Shown here piece after piece: positions 50,061 through 62,479 of a DNA stretch of 64,000 nucleotides; the stretch's first letter is position 1; every line of letters begins with the position of its first letter. Under the pieces are notes generated by a model. The model saw only the letters and a list, made by a program, of their open reading frames with translations, searched no databases and had not been told where the DNA came from. Source of the DNA: Pseudorasbora parva (lineage: Eukaryota; Chordata; Actinopteri; Cypriniformes; Gobionidae); assembly GCF_024679245.1 (NCBI RefSeq), contig NC_090196.1, forward strand, positions 6,901,861-6,965,860, read 5' to 3'. The position numbers were made by a program, and so were the translations under genes.

Positions 50061-50339
50061 CAAACTTTTAAAGTTTTTTACAATCACTATGACAATTTTT
50101 CCAATACTTTAACTCATTTCCCTCTTTAACACAACTCTTAACGCACCAACACACCTACAAAATTGTCAAAATAGTTCATTCCATGCTCAAAATAACACAT
50201 TGTAAACTAAACTCCACCACTCATTTTCAAAATACAACAATACACTGTCTAGAACATTAGAGTATATTTGATTGATCATAGATTGTGTGTCATTTGAGGC
50301 CTCTCCACATTTTTGGGTTTAGTAAATCCATATTGAAGA

Positions 50340-51560
50340 CGGCACTGCATCACACAAGGAATGCTACTGTAATGGAAATCACAACATGGGCTCAGGAATA
50401 CTTCCCAAAAACATTGTCAGTGAACACAATCCACCGTGCCATGCACCGTTGATGGCTAAACCTCTATAGGTCAAAAAAGAAGCCATATCTAAACATGATC
50501 CAGAAGCGCAGGCGTTTTCTCTGGGCCAAGGCTCATTTAAACTAGACTGTGGCAAAGTGAAAAACTCTTCTGTGGTCAGATGAATCAAAATTTAAAAGTT
50601 ATTTTTGGAAAACTGGGACGCCAAGTCATCCGGACTAAAGAGGACAAGAATACCTCAAGTTGTTCTCAGCGCTCAGTTCAGAAGCTGCGTCTCTGATGGT
50701 ATGGGGTTGCATGAGTGTGTGTGGCATGGGCAGCTTACACATCTAGAAAGGCCCCATCAATGCTGAAAGGTATATCCAAGTTCTAGAACAACATATGCTC
50801 CCGTCCAGACATTGTCTCTTTCAGGGAAGACCTTGCATTTTCCAACATGACAATGCCTGCATCATACTGCATATATTATCAATTACAACATCATGGCTGT
50901 GTAGAAGAAGGATCTGAGTACTGAAATGGCCAGCCTGCAGTCCAGATATTTCACCCATAGAAAACATTTGGCGCATCATAAAGAGGAAGATGCGACAAAG
51001 AAGACCTAAGAAAGTTGAGCAACTAGAGGCCTGTATTAGACAGGAATGAGACAACATTCCTAGTCCTAAACTTGAGCAACTTGTCTCCTCAGTCCCCAGA
51101 CGTTTGCAGACTGTTATAAAAAGAAGAGGGGATGCCACACAGTGGTAAACATGGCCTTGTCCCAACTTTTTTTGAGATGTGTTGATGCTAGGAAATTTTT
51201 TAATCAACTTATTTTCCCTTAAAATGATACATGTTCTCAGTTTAAACCTTTGATGTCATCTATGTCGTATTCTGAATAAAATATTAAAATTTGAAACATC
51301 CACATCATTGCATTCTGTTTTTATTCACAATTTGTACACTGTAAAAAAAATTGCTCCAATTGAAAATGTTTTAGTGACTGATCACATCTAAATTTTTCAG
51401 TTGGCCGAATTGAAATTCTGAGAACTGATGCAATTTAATTTACAGAAATGAAATTCTGCTAACTGAAAAATTTAAATGTGATCGGTCACTTGAACATTTT
51501 CAATTGGAGACCTGCATTTTTTTTTACAGTGTAGGCCTACAGTATCCCAACTTTTTGTGG
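50340..51560 (+). mobile_element. Tc1/mariner-type relic with a nested foldback MITE
   Basis: Reading frames decay heavily, but WSDESKF-like (50572-50590), CWKMQGLP-antisense/QHDNA-like (50835-50850) and PIENIWRIIKRKM-like (50950-50990) segments mark a DDE transposase. The tail near 51150 (CTTGTCCCAACTTTTTTTGA) and again at 51540 (TATCCCAACTTTTTGTGGAA) brackets the insertion of a 195-bp foldback at 51337-51532. Confidence 0.65.
51337..51532. mobile_element. foldback MITE inside the Tc1 relic
   Basis: CACTGTAAAAAAAATTG at the left is inverted as TTTTTTTTTACAGTG at the right. The arms extend inward about 65 bp (CTCCAATTGAAAATGTT against AACATTTTCAATTGGAG). No coding capacity. No clear target duplication. 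Confidence 0.75.
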
Positions 51561-52030
51561 AATTTGGTTTGTATTTTGACACAGTACTAGGTCTCATTAT
51601 GAAATATCCCAATATGTTCATATAGAGTAAAACATAAATGGACATATATGCACAGTTATCAGAAAATCCATGTATTCACATATATCTTTATTCCACATAT
51701 TATATATGTTTAAATCATTGCTGCAGTCTTAGTATAGATTTTATGCATAAAAAAAGACATTTAAAATATTATAATGTTACTTATTGTCAGGTGAGGCAGG
51801 GGATGAAGGACTCAATAGGTTAATGGGCATTTTTATTAGACTTCAAAAATAAACAATCAAAACACAAACACACCCCTTCATGCTTGGAACTGGCTCACCT
51901 TAGATTATACAGTACCAGAAGTCTTCAACCCGGCTCCTGTAATAGAGCTCGTGCCTCCACCTAGTGGCAACAAAATATAAAACATTATTTATACACAAAA
52001 TATTATTTAGATCATTTAGATCTGCTATTT

Positions 52031-52480
52031 AGCCTACTGTAGCCGATAAACATATCTATCAGATCCATCTTTGTAAAGGATGCCTGAATCAAGCCACGGC
52101 CAATGTTACGAAGGAACTGTTTCCTTCTGCTCTGACTATGCTTGTATTGCGTTGTATAAAAATGACTTGAACTTTTCATTATTCAACGTCTGGAATGCAT
52201 GGCAGATCATCTTTTGTGTTATTTTGACAAATTGTTATATTCTTAAAAAATGCCAGTGCCCTCCACTAATATTGGTAACCTTGGTAAATGTGAGCAAATG
52301 CGGCTGTGAAAATAAATCTGCTTTGTTTATCGTTTTGATCTTGCATTTTAAAAAACACAAAATTCTAACCTTTCATTGAAGAAAACTAGACAAAGTGTGT
52401 GGGGGGAATCACATTGTGATTTTTTTTTTTTCTCAAATAGATACACACACAGAGAATGCCGGTTAGACTCCTGCAGTGGC
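52031..52480. repeat. local duplication, copy 2
   Basis: Second copy, same orientation, 2.5 kb away, with only a short ACACACACAG run where copy 1 has 140 bp of microsatellite. It is bracketed by CGTGCCTCCACCTAGTGGCA at 51951 and 52481. Confidence 0.75.
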
Positions 52481-52815
52481 GTGCCTCCACCTAGTGGCAG
52501 AACTGCGTTCGGCTGAGGAATGTATACTGACATGACGGGTTTGATGATAAAAAAAGAAGAAAAAAAGGCGGGTTTGAATTATAATAAACAGATAATCAGT
52601 CAATAGCCAAAATATATTCAAAAGCCCGAACACACTACACACATACACCTTACAGTCCACATTTGATAAAAATAGAGATTGCAAAATTACATTAATTGCC
52701 TTATCATAAAAAACAAAACAAAAACAAAACAACTGATTGTACATTTTCCTAGATATTTTTGATTAAGTAAGATAGGCTATTGTAAATCACACACTCTGCA
52801 AAGTACAACAACAAC

Positions 52816-52867
<52 letters not shown>
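52816..52867. repeat. (AAT)n microsatellite
   Basis: About 17 pure AAT units, then ACA trinucleotides to about 52912. Confidence 0.92.
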
Positions 52868-52871
<4 letters not shown>

Positions 52872-53219
52872 CAACAACAATTCTTTATAGCTTACAACAA
52901 CAACAACAACAACCATGTGTCCTTTAATTCTTAATGGCGCAACTTTGAGCAAATAAGAAATAGTGACAATGTTCCAAATAACTAGACTAGCGAATTGTCC
53001 CAAATATAAAGCGACATATTTCAATATTACGTGAACATTGTTTGTAAATACGATAATATTTACAAACGAAATGAATAGTATTATGCTAAATTAATATATG
53101 TCATTAAATGCATATTTTAAATAAATAGCCTATTCATTAAAAAAATTGTGAATTGTGTAGATTTTTATATAGGACTATATTTAGACCCCCTTTTTTCTTT
53201 GGTGACTGAGTCTTTGTCG

Positions 53220-53227
53220 TATAAAAG
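53220..53227 (+). promoter_or_regulatory. candidate TATA box of ano9
   Basis: TATAAAAG about 315 bp before the ano9 ATG. It would give a 5' UTR near 290 bp. Nearby GACGCAGTTG motifs repeat at 53278 and 53311. Position only; not tested. Confidence 0.35.
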
Positions 53228-53541
53228 ATAAAATGGCACTGTAATGGATGTTATTTGTGGGTTATTGTTCTCTAATGACGCAGTTGTTTGAGTTATTGTG
53301 CTCGTATGACGCAGTTGATTGTCTTATTGCGCTCCTGTGATGAGTTGTGTTAAATTTGTTTGTTTCGTGACATCATCGAGAGTAATCCGGCGACATTCCA
53401 CCGCTTCAAGTCGAGCCAACAATAGATGTCAAGTTCCTTGTAGCAGCGCGGAAGTCTGTCTAGGTTTCAGATGATTCTGCTGTGTTTGTAATGGCGAATG
53501 ATTAAAGATTCCTCTTACATCAAACCGCACAGATTTCACTC

Positions 53542-53598
53542 ATGGACTGGAGCCCGGGATCGCTCATGATGCAGCGGAAGATAGGCCACCGGAGGCAG
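53542..53598 (+). CDS. ano9: ano9 coding exon 1
   Basis: ATG at 53542 gives MDWSPGSLMMQRKIGHRRQ (19 codons), then a GTGAGA donor, phase 0, matching exon 2. An internal ATGATG at codons 9-10 is a possible alternative start. Called from phase, donor and promoter context, since ANO9 starts are poorly conserved. Confidence 0.7.
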
Positions 53599-56500
53599 GT
53601 GAGAGGAACTTCAACCGCATTATCAAGAGTTAACTAACTGTGCTTCACCTGAAAATAAGCTACTGCAATTGTTAACTGAGAGCCAACAGAAGTTCAATGA
53701 ATCACATGGTAGATGTGTGTGTGTCTGATTTAAAGATGAGCATAGCCTACTTCACCAGTAATATAGTGAAGGATGTCTGACCTAAAACTAAAATACCTGT
53801 TTTTAATGTTTTAAATATGTTTTAAAAATAAAACATATTTAATGTGCCTGGAAAAATACTAACATTGGCAGTTTGATAACATTGATTCACAGAGAATGTC
53901 ATGTTCATGTTCATAGAGAATTTATTTTTTGCTCTGTCAAAAGATTACAGAAATGTTTTAAACACAAATCATCATAATGAGCAAGGCGTAAGTCAGATGT
54001 CTAATACACTGAGGTCTTTAACAGGCTGTCTGTCTTCAGTTTCCCAGATTGAGGTTTTAGAATGTGCTGTGAAATTGAGGGAAGTACCTCAGCAATATGA
54101 AACCAAATCAAGACTTCCACTAAGCCATGAAAAGGTTGAATGTAATGCTTTGATTGTCTCTGTGAAACTGTCACTTGATTCAAAGCTGTCATGTATCAAT
54201 ACACACAGTATCTGAGATACAACTTGTGTTTGGGCTCATGCTAAGCAACACAAAACCTTCAGCATGTGCTATTGTGCTTTTTGTTCTGTTGCTGTGAACG
54301 CTAACCAACTGTGGGAAGGAACAGTATCTACTGTAGGATCAGATTCTACAACTACTGCTATTAAAAAATGCAGAAACAACATTCAAACCCTGATGACATG
54401 ATAACTGAGTCACTGTCATGGTATTTATGGTATTCTCAGGCATATAGGGTTACATGTGTCAAAATAAACTTTCAGCAGAATATCAGGAGAGCATGAAAAG
54501 AGTGTTTCAGTTTACAGTAGCCTATAATGTGAATGCAGCTGGACCGGTGTGTTTATTACTATTCCTCATTAGAGTAAGAACACAAGGACAGAACTGACTG
54601 AACAGTACATGGAGAGGGTTGATACTGATCTTGAGTGCTTTTTTCTTTTCTTTGCCAGAAATAGCCAGAGTTATTGATCTCTTATCTTACAGATCTCATT
54701 CTTAAGATAATACATTTTTATATACAATAGACAGTATATATTGAAAACAAAGAATTAGTCAAATTTTTCTGTAATTAACCACAATTAAATACTTTTTAAT
54801 ATTATATTTGAATAATTTCACAGTTACTCTCTTAATGTAGAAACAACTTTAAATTTTTTGTAATGGCATCTTTTATGAATGAAGGCCAGTATCACTGATA
54901 CTAATACTGATACTGATGTCCATAGGCGCCGATACTGTGGGTGCTCCGGGGCTCGAGCACCCACGGAAAATATCGAGCACCCACGGAAAATATCGAGCAC
55001 CCACATGTGCCAGACTGCCAGTCAGGGACGGATTGGCAATCTGTGCGTTCTGGAAAAGTCCACAACGGCCGTCCAACCGAGGGCCATCGGCCAAAAAACC
55101 TCAAAAAGTATAATAACTGTCGCGATAGTCAATGATAATAAAATAATGAGCTCGATAATGTTTCCGGCCGCGATAATTTCCATTTGCATGCTTGTTTGTT
55201 TTCGATGTTTCTCTCGCTGACGGAGCGTGCGCCTCGTCCGTTTGGGGAGATGTTTAAACTCGACGCGCAGACTGGGTGTGTGCCGTGATGAGACGTCAGG
55301 CTCGGCCAGATTCGTCTGGATCTCGTGCTTCTTCGGTTGCGGAGCCGCAGGCAAAGTTAAAAGATTTGACGGGCACACCGCCAAGCGAAACGGGGTCTCG
55401 CGCACTCCAGGTTTTTGCAGCGTGCACCCTCGCGCTCGTGCGGACGCGTATAACAGGACGCGAGTATAACCAGGCAAACCTACACTGATGTTGGCAGTTT
55501 GATAAATGCAAGTTAATTCTTCAGTTCAATGTTTGTGTGCTAAAAAGGCAATAAGTTCCTGTAGATATACGTATTCTCCTTTTTTGACAAATAAAGGCAT
55601 GTCATCAATGTCTTCTCTCTAGCTGTATCAAAATCTCACCTAGCTTTCCTCAGAGATGGTCAAGTTTTGTGCATGATTACTAGGGCTGTACTAGAATAAT
55701 CGAATATTCGAATATTCGTTCGGTGAGGTGGCATTCGATTTTCAGTTTTGAGATTCGAATATTCGTTTTTTTTTTTTCAACACGTGACTTCCGTCGCGGA
55801 CTCATTCTCACTCATGCTTGAAATAATAATAATAAATTTAAAAAAACACCGCAACATGCTTTCAATAAAAGCATCGTGCATTTTAAAGATTTAAATTAAC
55901 AAAAAGTCAGAATAAGACAAAATAAATCCCTTATATAGAATAAAACTAATTGTAATAGATATTACATTTTGTGTCATTTTAAAAACAATTAATTTATTCT
56001 TATTCAACTGTTTATAAGCATGCTACCGTGTTCTTTATTTATTACAGTTCGTTGAAATCACTGTGTGTTACTAATTTAATTTCTGTTTTGGGATTCATTT
56101 GTTTTAAAGAAAGGTTCGTTATTAATACCTTATTAAAGTTCTTGCTCTCAACAGACTTTGTGTTTTGTATCACTTGTGCACTGTCCGTTTTCGGAGCATA
56201 AACCTGCCCGTGTAATGCGTACCAGAAACTGTTCTATTTAAAAGATTATTAAATGTTTATTAATATTTAAAGAATGTGTGCCACCTGATCATATTGCACC
56301 AAATGCAACACTGCACTCCACTGGGTCTGCAGCAACACATTTACGATGCCGAAGAGTGAAACGTGAAGTCGTGAAAGATGATACAAATGCAAACCGACAC
56401 TATTATTATATATTTAGCCCCACCCACCGAAGCTTCGAATATTCGATATTGATTGCCACCTAAGCTTCGAAGCTCAAAAAATGGCATTCGAAACAGCCCT

Positions 56501-57347
56501 AATGATTACATGATATATTTGTCTGTATTTGTGAGAATTGGCGCTGTCCTGATTTGAAAGAGATGCTACTTTATGGCTTTATTATCAATTAAATAGGTGT
56601 GTGTGTTCGTGTCGGCCGCTGTCCATTTCCTAAGGTTCTGAAATGCAAAAAATGTTTGACCAATTTTTTTAGGTCTTTTTTTAAAGGCCGCCTGCGCCAA
56701 TGAGCACCCACGGAGGAAAACATAAATCGGCGCCTATGCTGATGTCTCTATGAAACTGATCTTTTTTATCATAGACATTTAATATTACAGTATAATTGAA
56801 AACTTTATAATTATAGTATAAGTATTACACTATAATTGAAGTATCAGTTTCAACATTTAAAAGGCTTTAAAAAAATAACGTTTCATTTGAGTGATTTGAA
56901 CAATCTTCAAACAAACTTCACATAAACCCATTATAATAAATGTCATATTTACCTGCAGCCTTTATATATAATCAACATACAGAAATTGAATAAAGTTAAC
57001 ACACACCTTTGCTTAACTGCATAAATTATAATTTAAAGCCGCAGTGCGTAACTTATTGCACTCTAGTGGTTAATAAACAGAACTGTATGCGTCTTGAGGA
57101 AGAACATCGCAGCCGGATCTACTTCTCTCTGTTAAGGCACGCAGGGACTGTGATCCTCCACAGCGGCTCCTACCAGACCGCTCTGAAATAGTCCCAATAT
57201 AAACACTTATTATAAGTGTACCGTAATGATTCAGGGTAAGACAAAAACACAGTTTGGAAAATGCACTGATTTTGCCAGCACTAGTAAGAACACTAGGACA
57301 GAGACAGAGAGGGTTGATCTGAAGTGCTTTATATTCTTATATACAGA

Positions 57348-57398
<51 letters not shown>

Positions 57399-60300
57399 TA
57401 CACTCACATTTACTGTGTTAAGAACATACTGATAGTACATTTCCTCCTTTTCCTCTTCTTGTAAATGAGTTTATTGTTCTGAATTGTTTTATTGTGTGTT
57501 GTTGTAGGGGAGCATTGATCTTTTAGAAACCATCGGAGTCGTCAATGAGAATGGCAGTGAAATCTCGTCTATGCCACCAGTGGTAAGGCCTACAGCACAT
57601 CAGCGCTCATCACTGGCTTCAGTGGGAGACCACTAGACAAAATGCTTCTGTTTTAAATTAAATACATTTTCATTTCAAATTATGTTATCAGTGTAACAAC
57701 CTGAGTGAAACAATGAAGTGCACATAAAACATAAAGCAGGTTTCAAAGTGAATTTTATTTTTAAATTGAATTATTTGAGTGGAATGATGAACTGAAAGAT
57801 ACATTACGCTGACATAAGCAAAACCTGGTGATCCGTGGCTTGCGGCATCTTTTGTGCTTTATAATAAACCAAAATGAAATGATTTTCAGCGTGTTCTCAC
57901 TTTTGTCCCCACTGTACCTGTTTAAATGGTTATGCACACAAAGGGAAGTCACTAGAATGATATGAACGTTTGCATAGGATGTATTTATGTGAGTAAATGG
58001 AAAGGTTTTCATAGTAATGTAATAATTTATTATCACTGATTTCTTTCTTTTTAATCTCAGCAACCTCCTCTGACCTTCGATTTTGTTCTTGTGGCAAGAA
58101 TCATGGATGATGAAAAGAATAACTGCATCAGAAAACAGAAAGCTTTCATCGAGACGTTGAAAGCTAAGAAACTGAATGTACAAGTATGTTTTGGCATTTT
58201 TTTAGTTCTGCTTAAAGAGTTTATATCAAATGTCATGACGTTTGAAGGGGAAATTCCTCATCTTATGATATGAAAGTGTAACTAGATATGGTTTCCCCCC
58301 CAAAAATGGTCAGAGTTGCATAATTGCTGACACAACAGTGTAAAAAGCAGTGAAAACTGCAGTTCTGTTTTGCATTTCATTGCTCAAATATTGTGTCTTT
58401 TTTTCTAAATGTGTATAAAGTTAATTATACAATATGATGTTAAATTAATATTACTATTAAAATTAGTTTTAGTCCAAAATATATTGTGGCACTGCATTGC
58501 TATATTGTTTGGAGAATGTACTAATAATGAAACCCTTTCTTTACTCTTCTTATTCTGTGTATTCTATTTCTTTTTGCAGAAATTTAGAGATGACGATAAG
58601 GTATTTTATTGCATTAGAGCACCAGAAAAGTTTTTCGAGACGTACCGGTATCTCTTAAAAGTGTCTGACGCCTGTAACTGGAGCTGTGAGCAGCAGGGCA
58701 CTATACCTCAGTCAACCAGGTAACACTCGCAAAAACACATTTGTTTGAAGGACACAGCACGCAAAGTAATAGGGATTTGTGATTGGCATTACTTTGTAGA
58801 TCACTGTCCATTATCGACTGACTAACAGATTCCTTTTGCCTAATTTGCTCAGTGATATGGGATTTGACCTATCAATAGAGATTTTCGCTCCAAGTCCAAT
58901 TTAATGGCTTATGACATTTAATGACAAAATGTGCTTGAACATTAACTTGTGTTAATCTGAGTAATCCCTCTCCTCTATCTATGGTGCAGCGGAGAAAGGT
59001 GGCATAGCCATGACTAATGTATAGTGAAAAACTGTGTAGTACACAAACAAAGAAGCCACTTTAACAGAAGGGCTTTGATCTGTTTCAGGATCCGTATAGT
59101 TGATTTCATTCTGCAACACACATGCATTGATTCTGAGGGTGAGTAACACTTTCCCTAGATATCTCATTCATACCACTTTGGCCTGATTCCAGTTCTATTT
59201 TATACCCCTTTGCCTATGCCATCCCCTTCTCCTTCCTCTGTGAAACAAGGGGTAGGGGTAAAAATATTCCCAGAAGAAATGGGACACCGCTACTACACTG
59301 TTACACGTCATCTCGAACTCGTCGTCAAAGATGTGTCGAGGTTTATCTCAAAACATGACTGAATATGAACAAAAGATTGGATGTAACACAAAACAAATGA
59401 TTATTTGTTGTAACAAAAATAATGCTGATATTAAGAGCCCTATGATATCCTTTTTATTTTTTACCAAATTCATTTTTCCCCGTTTTAAAGGACAAAATGA
59501 AAATGTCCTGATAATTTACTCACCCCATCTGATTTAAGATATTCATGTCTTTTTTTCTTTAATCGAAATTAAGTTTTTTGAGGAAAACATTACAGAATTT
59601 TTCTCCACATAATGGACTTCAATGGGATCCAACGGTTGAAGGTCCAAATCAATGCAGCGTCAAAGGAAGAGCTTCAGTCTCAGAGGGTCTGATCTAGACA
59701 AACCTTTTTGCGGTTTAAGGTTCACCGTCTATATAATGGGATGAGATTTAAGTGCACTGACCTGCTTTTTATTAATTTATTAGGAATTTGACAAATTCCG
59801 TTAAATTATAGCCTAGAAATCTAGACGCACCCTAGCGGCAGCAAATTTAATCTGCCCGCAAGTGTCGTCTAGGAACTCTCAATACCCTTCTGAGCTGTGT
59901 TCCTCAAAATCTGGACGGCCCAATCACATCGTGTATAGAGTCGGCAGGCGGGGCCATAATGACGACGGCCGAGTTGCGTTTGCGTGCTTCTAGTAAACAC
60001 AGAAACTGGCGAACGGCGGCGGTCTTTCGAATCAGATTTGACCGCGACTCTGGAAGACTTGAAGTTAAGCTTTTCTCTGAGAAAAGAACAAAGAACGGCA
60101 CTGAAGTCATTCTTAAAAAGGGAAGATGTGTTCGGAGTTTAGCCGACCGGATACGGTGAATGTTTAATCTGTCAACGAGCTCTGCTTCACCTTCGTTGCT
60201 CTGGTTGGTGTAGCGTTATCCTATTGCATGCAGAGGGAGTTTGAAAGACAACCGTTTATCCCGCCCCTCGGATTGAGCTGTCTATGGTGAGTTTCCAGAC

Positions 60301-60762
60301 CAAACATCTTGTTGTGGGTCTGGCATGTCAGGCTAGTTAAATTACGCATTATACAGTAAATTCAGTTTTTATCACTGGATTCCTCGATTCTGACCATGTT
60401 TTCCCGCTTCGCGAAACTCATAATGCCTTCGGTGTATGCAGGGAAATGTATCATACCCCTTCGTTTGAAGTTTGGTCCTGATAAATCTTTATCATCTAGC
60501 TATCTTGACCTTTCCGTACCCCTCCAACCAAAAGAGAATCGAGACACCCCTATTCCCCCCGGTGAACGCACTTCTGAGGGGTAGAGGGTAGAAATGGAAT
60601 TGGGCCTTTATATTACATTACAGCATTATCTCAGCCTTCATATAGTTCATCTAGATCTGTCAACTCCATAATAATTCTCTCGCTCTACCTGTAGGTGTTT
60701 CAGAATATCTGCCCGATCTCATGAAAAAAAATGTTTTTGAGACTCACTTCTGCTTACATGAG
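53542..60762 (+). CDS. ano9: anoctamin-9-like gene, first six exons (3' part outside window)
   Basis: Second TMEM16 gene, on the opposite strand to ano5. Six exons join in phase to give 171 codons; a complete ANO9 is nearly 800 residues, so only the cytosolic N-terminus is here. Diagnostic stretches: FDFVLVARIMDDEKNN, IRKQKAFIETLKAKKLNVQ, DDKVFYCIRAPEKFFETYR, RIRIVDFILQHTC and DLMKKNVFETHFCLHE. These follow the order of the ANO9 N-terminal domain (YVLVA; Q..FLEEL; VFFGIRA; LRIRIVNFV; DLMKDGVFEARFPLH). Human ANO9 is reported as an epithelial scramblase or channel regulator. No membrane segment falls inside the window. Paralogue a/b assignment is not possible. Intron 1 (3.9 kb) carries two nested hAT elements; intron 5 carries a repeat with a helicase-like fragment. 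Confidence 0.88.
53599..54912. other. ano9 intron 1, left part
   Basis: A 104-codon frame at 53901-54215 has no domain and no matching splice phase; treated as chance. Otherwise single-copy-looking sequence. Confidence 0.4.
54921..56738. mobile_element. hAT-like element with perfect 8-bp TSD (outer)
   Basis: Terminal inverted repeat CATAGGCGCCGAT / ATCGGCGCCTATG, flanked by CTGATGTC at 54913-54920 and 56739-56746. Near the left end the unit GAGCACCCACGGAAAATATC is tandemly repeated. No transposase seen. Lies in ano9 intron 1. Confidence 0.85.
55681..56501. mobile_element. hAT-like element with perfect 8-bp TSD (inner, nested)
   Basis: TAGGGCTGT at the left and ACAGCCCTA at the right, flanked by ATGATTAC at 55673-55680 and 56502-56509. 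Inside are inverted runs of ATTCGAATATTCG. Inserted into the 54921-56738 element, so it is younger. Non-autonomous. Confidence 0.88.
57347..57391. repeat. (AT)n microsatellite
   Basis: About 22 AT units in ano9 intron 1, 120 bp before exon 2. Confidence 0.95.
57508..57582 (+). CDS. ano9: ano9 exon 2
   Basis: 75 bp, GSIDLLETIGVVNENGSEIS and then SMPPV, acceptor ttgtag, donor GTAAGG, phase 0 to 0. Acidic and variable. Confidence 0.82.
58061..58183 (+). CDS. ano9: ano9 exon 3
   Basis: 123 bp, QPPLTFDFVLVARIMDDEKN to KLNVQ, acceptor after a long T/C tract, donor GTATGT, phase 0 to 0. FDFVLVA is the start of the anoctamin dimerisation domain. Confidence 0.92.
58580..58719 (+). CDS. ano9: ano9 exon 4
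   Basis: 140 bp, KFRDDDKVFYCIRAPEKFFE and on to QGTIPQSTR, acceptor tttgcag, donor GTAACA, ends in phase 2. Confidence 0.92.
59089..59138 (+). CDS. ano9: ano9 exon 5
   Basis: 50 bp, completing Arg then IRIVDFILQHTCIDSE plus one base. Acceptor tttcag, donor GTGAGT. Corresponds to the RIRIV.F motif of the family. Confidence 0.9.
59809..60335. mobile_element. non-autonomous element with 9-bp TSD and helicase-like fragment, copy 2
   Basis: Same termini as copy 1, flanked by GTTAAATTA at 59800-59808 and 60336-60344. From 60050 the frame reads LEDLKLSFSLRKEQRTALKS, FLKREDVFGV, a stop, then PTGYGE, the Walker A region of RecQ-like helicases with TAG where Leu is expected. In ano9 intron 5. Confidence 0.75.
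60695..60762 (+). CDS. ano9: ano9 exon 6
   Basis: 68 bp, GVSEYLPDLMKKNVFETHFC and then LHE, acceptor ctgtag, donor GTATGA, phase 0 exit. HFCLHE stands where FPLHD/FPLHK stands in paralogues. I found no further exon in the remaining 3.2 kb. Confidence 0.9.
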
Positions 60763-62479
60763 GTATGATTTTAGTATTTTATTTCCTCTTGCCCACAGTT
60801 TATCTACACCTGCGGTACAGAGTCCACACTGCAGAATCATTACATGCAAATGTGTTGATAAGGAAGTACATCCAATACAGTGTGATCAGTATACATCCGC
60901 ATTAATGCTCAGCATATACAAAATTAAAACTCAAAACATAATTTCTTTTGAATTGTCCTGTTTCACTCAGAATATCAGAAGTAAAAAGAGATGCCTTTGA
61001 AAACATTTGAAACTAATCTACAAACCCACTGCTAAACAACAAGGACCGCTAAATCTACAGGGGCCTCAGTGATCCTCCAGTGGGGGGCCGTGACATAAAT
61101 TAATTTTAATATATTAATACAATTCTTTAATTGTATTATTAATACGTTAAATACATTTTTAGCCCAAGCCATTTCTCATCGCTGTGTGAAAAACAGATTG
61201 AAAACAGCTCAAAACACGGAACCGCTTTATTAACACATGGTATGCAAACTTCAACTCTCAGTTGGAAAACTGGTGTCGCTAATACAATTTTGAAGGATGA
61301 CGAATAGTGCTGCACGATATTATAGAAAACGTACAATGCAAAAATGTTTTCTGCTGTATATATTGCGATATGAAAACAACATCACAGACAATTTAACCTG
61401 TCACCTCAACTGGATTTTGTAATTTGTTACAGGAAAATACTTAAAATAAACAATGAATGTGGATGAAATGGTGGGGAATGGGGGGTGGTGACAGTTAAAG
61501 GGTTAGTTCACCCAAAAATGAAAATTCAGTCATTATTTATTTACCCTAATGTCGTTCGAGACCCATAAGACCCAAATTTCCCAAATTAGTAGGCTACTCA
61601 TTCTAATCTTCAGACACAGATGAAGATATTAGTGTGTAAATCCGATGGCTCAGAAAGGCCTTCATTGACACCAATGTCATTTCCTCTCTCAAGACCCATA
61701 AAGGCACTAAAGACGTCGTTACAAAGCCCATCTCACTACAGCGGCTCTACAATCATTTAATGAAGCGACGAGAATAGGCCAATGAATGCCTTTCTGAGCC
61801 ATCGGATTTCAACACTAATATCTTCATCTGTGTCTGAAGATGAACGGAGGTCTGACGGGTCTCAAACGACATGAGAGTGAAGAATTAATGACAGAATTTT
61901 CAATTTTTTTGCAAATTTTTGCTAACCCTTTAAGTGGTTAAATAGCTCTATTAGGAAAATATAATTCATTGTAGAATAATTGGGGTGATTTTGAAGGGGA
62001 GTGAATAGAAAATAATAAAAAAATTACAAGCATATATACAATACAAGAAGTAATATTGAAATAAGCATGCTTTATGTTTTCAGGTAAATCCAACAGTATC
62101 AGGTGCAGAAATTGAATAATTAAAAGTAAAATAACAGTCTTTACTGTATAAATATAAATAAAATATAACTAATATACTTAATTAATACAATTTACATTTG
62201 TTAAAGCTGCAAAAGTAATTTTCTCTTTTGTTGTTTGATCACCGTTGGTGACACAAACAGCTGCGGGTGCATTAGGCTGCTGTCCCTTTAAGACGAATGC
62301 ACAGCCCTAATATGAATGACACACATCCGTTTCCTTTCTCAGTTATTTACAACACATAACCAACGTTGTTTACAAGGATACTCGCAGAGATGGACATTGA
62401 CTTTATTTTTCATGTCCGTTCAAGCTCGAAATAAAGAGAAAAATAACTGAATTTGGTGTTCACATGGCGTCTGCTTGGC
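60763..62479. other. ano9 intron 6, no exon found
   Basis: Holds a hAT-like end near 61308-61375 (GTGCTGCACGATATT) and the family A copy 3. No sequence matching the next expected anoctamin motif (ARW...QP...YFGEK). Confidence 0.45.
61499..61929. mobile_element. TTAA-flanked MITE, family A copy 3
   Basis: AGGGTTAGTTCACCC at the left; the right end GCTAACCCT is altered. TTAA at 61495-61498 and 61930-61933. Nearly identical to copy 1 through its middle. Downstream of ano9 exon 6. Confidence 0.72.

Noticed and set aside
53901..54215. 104-codon frame in ano9 intron 1
   Set aside because: No domain, no homology that I recognise, and its ends do not fit exon phases.
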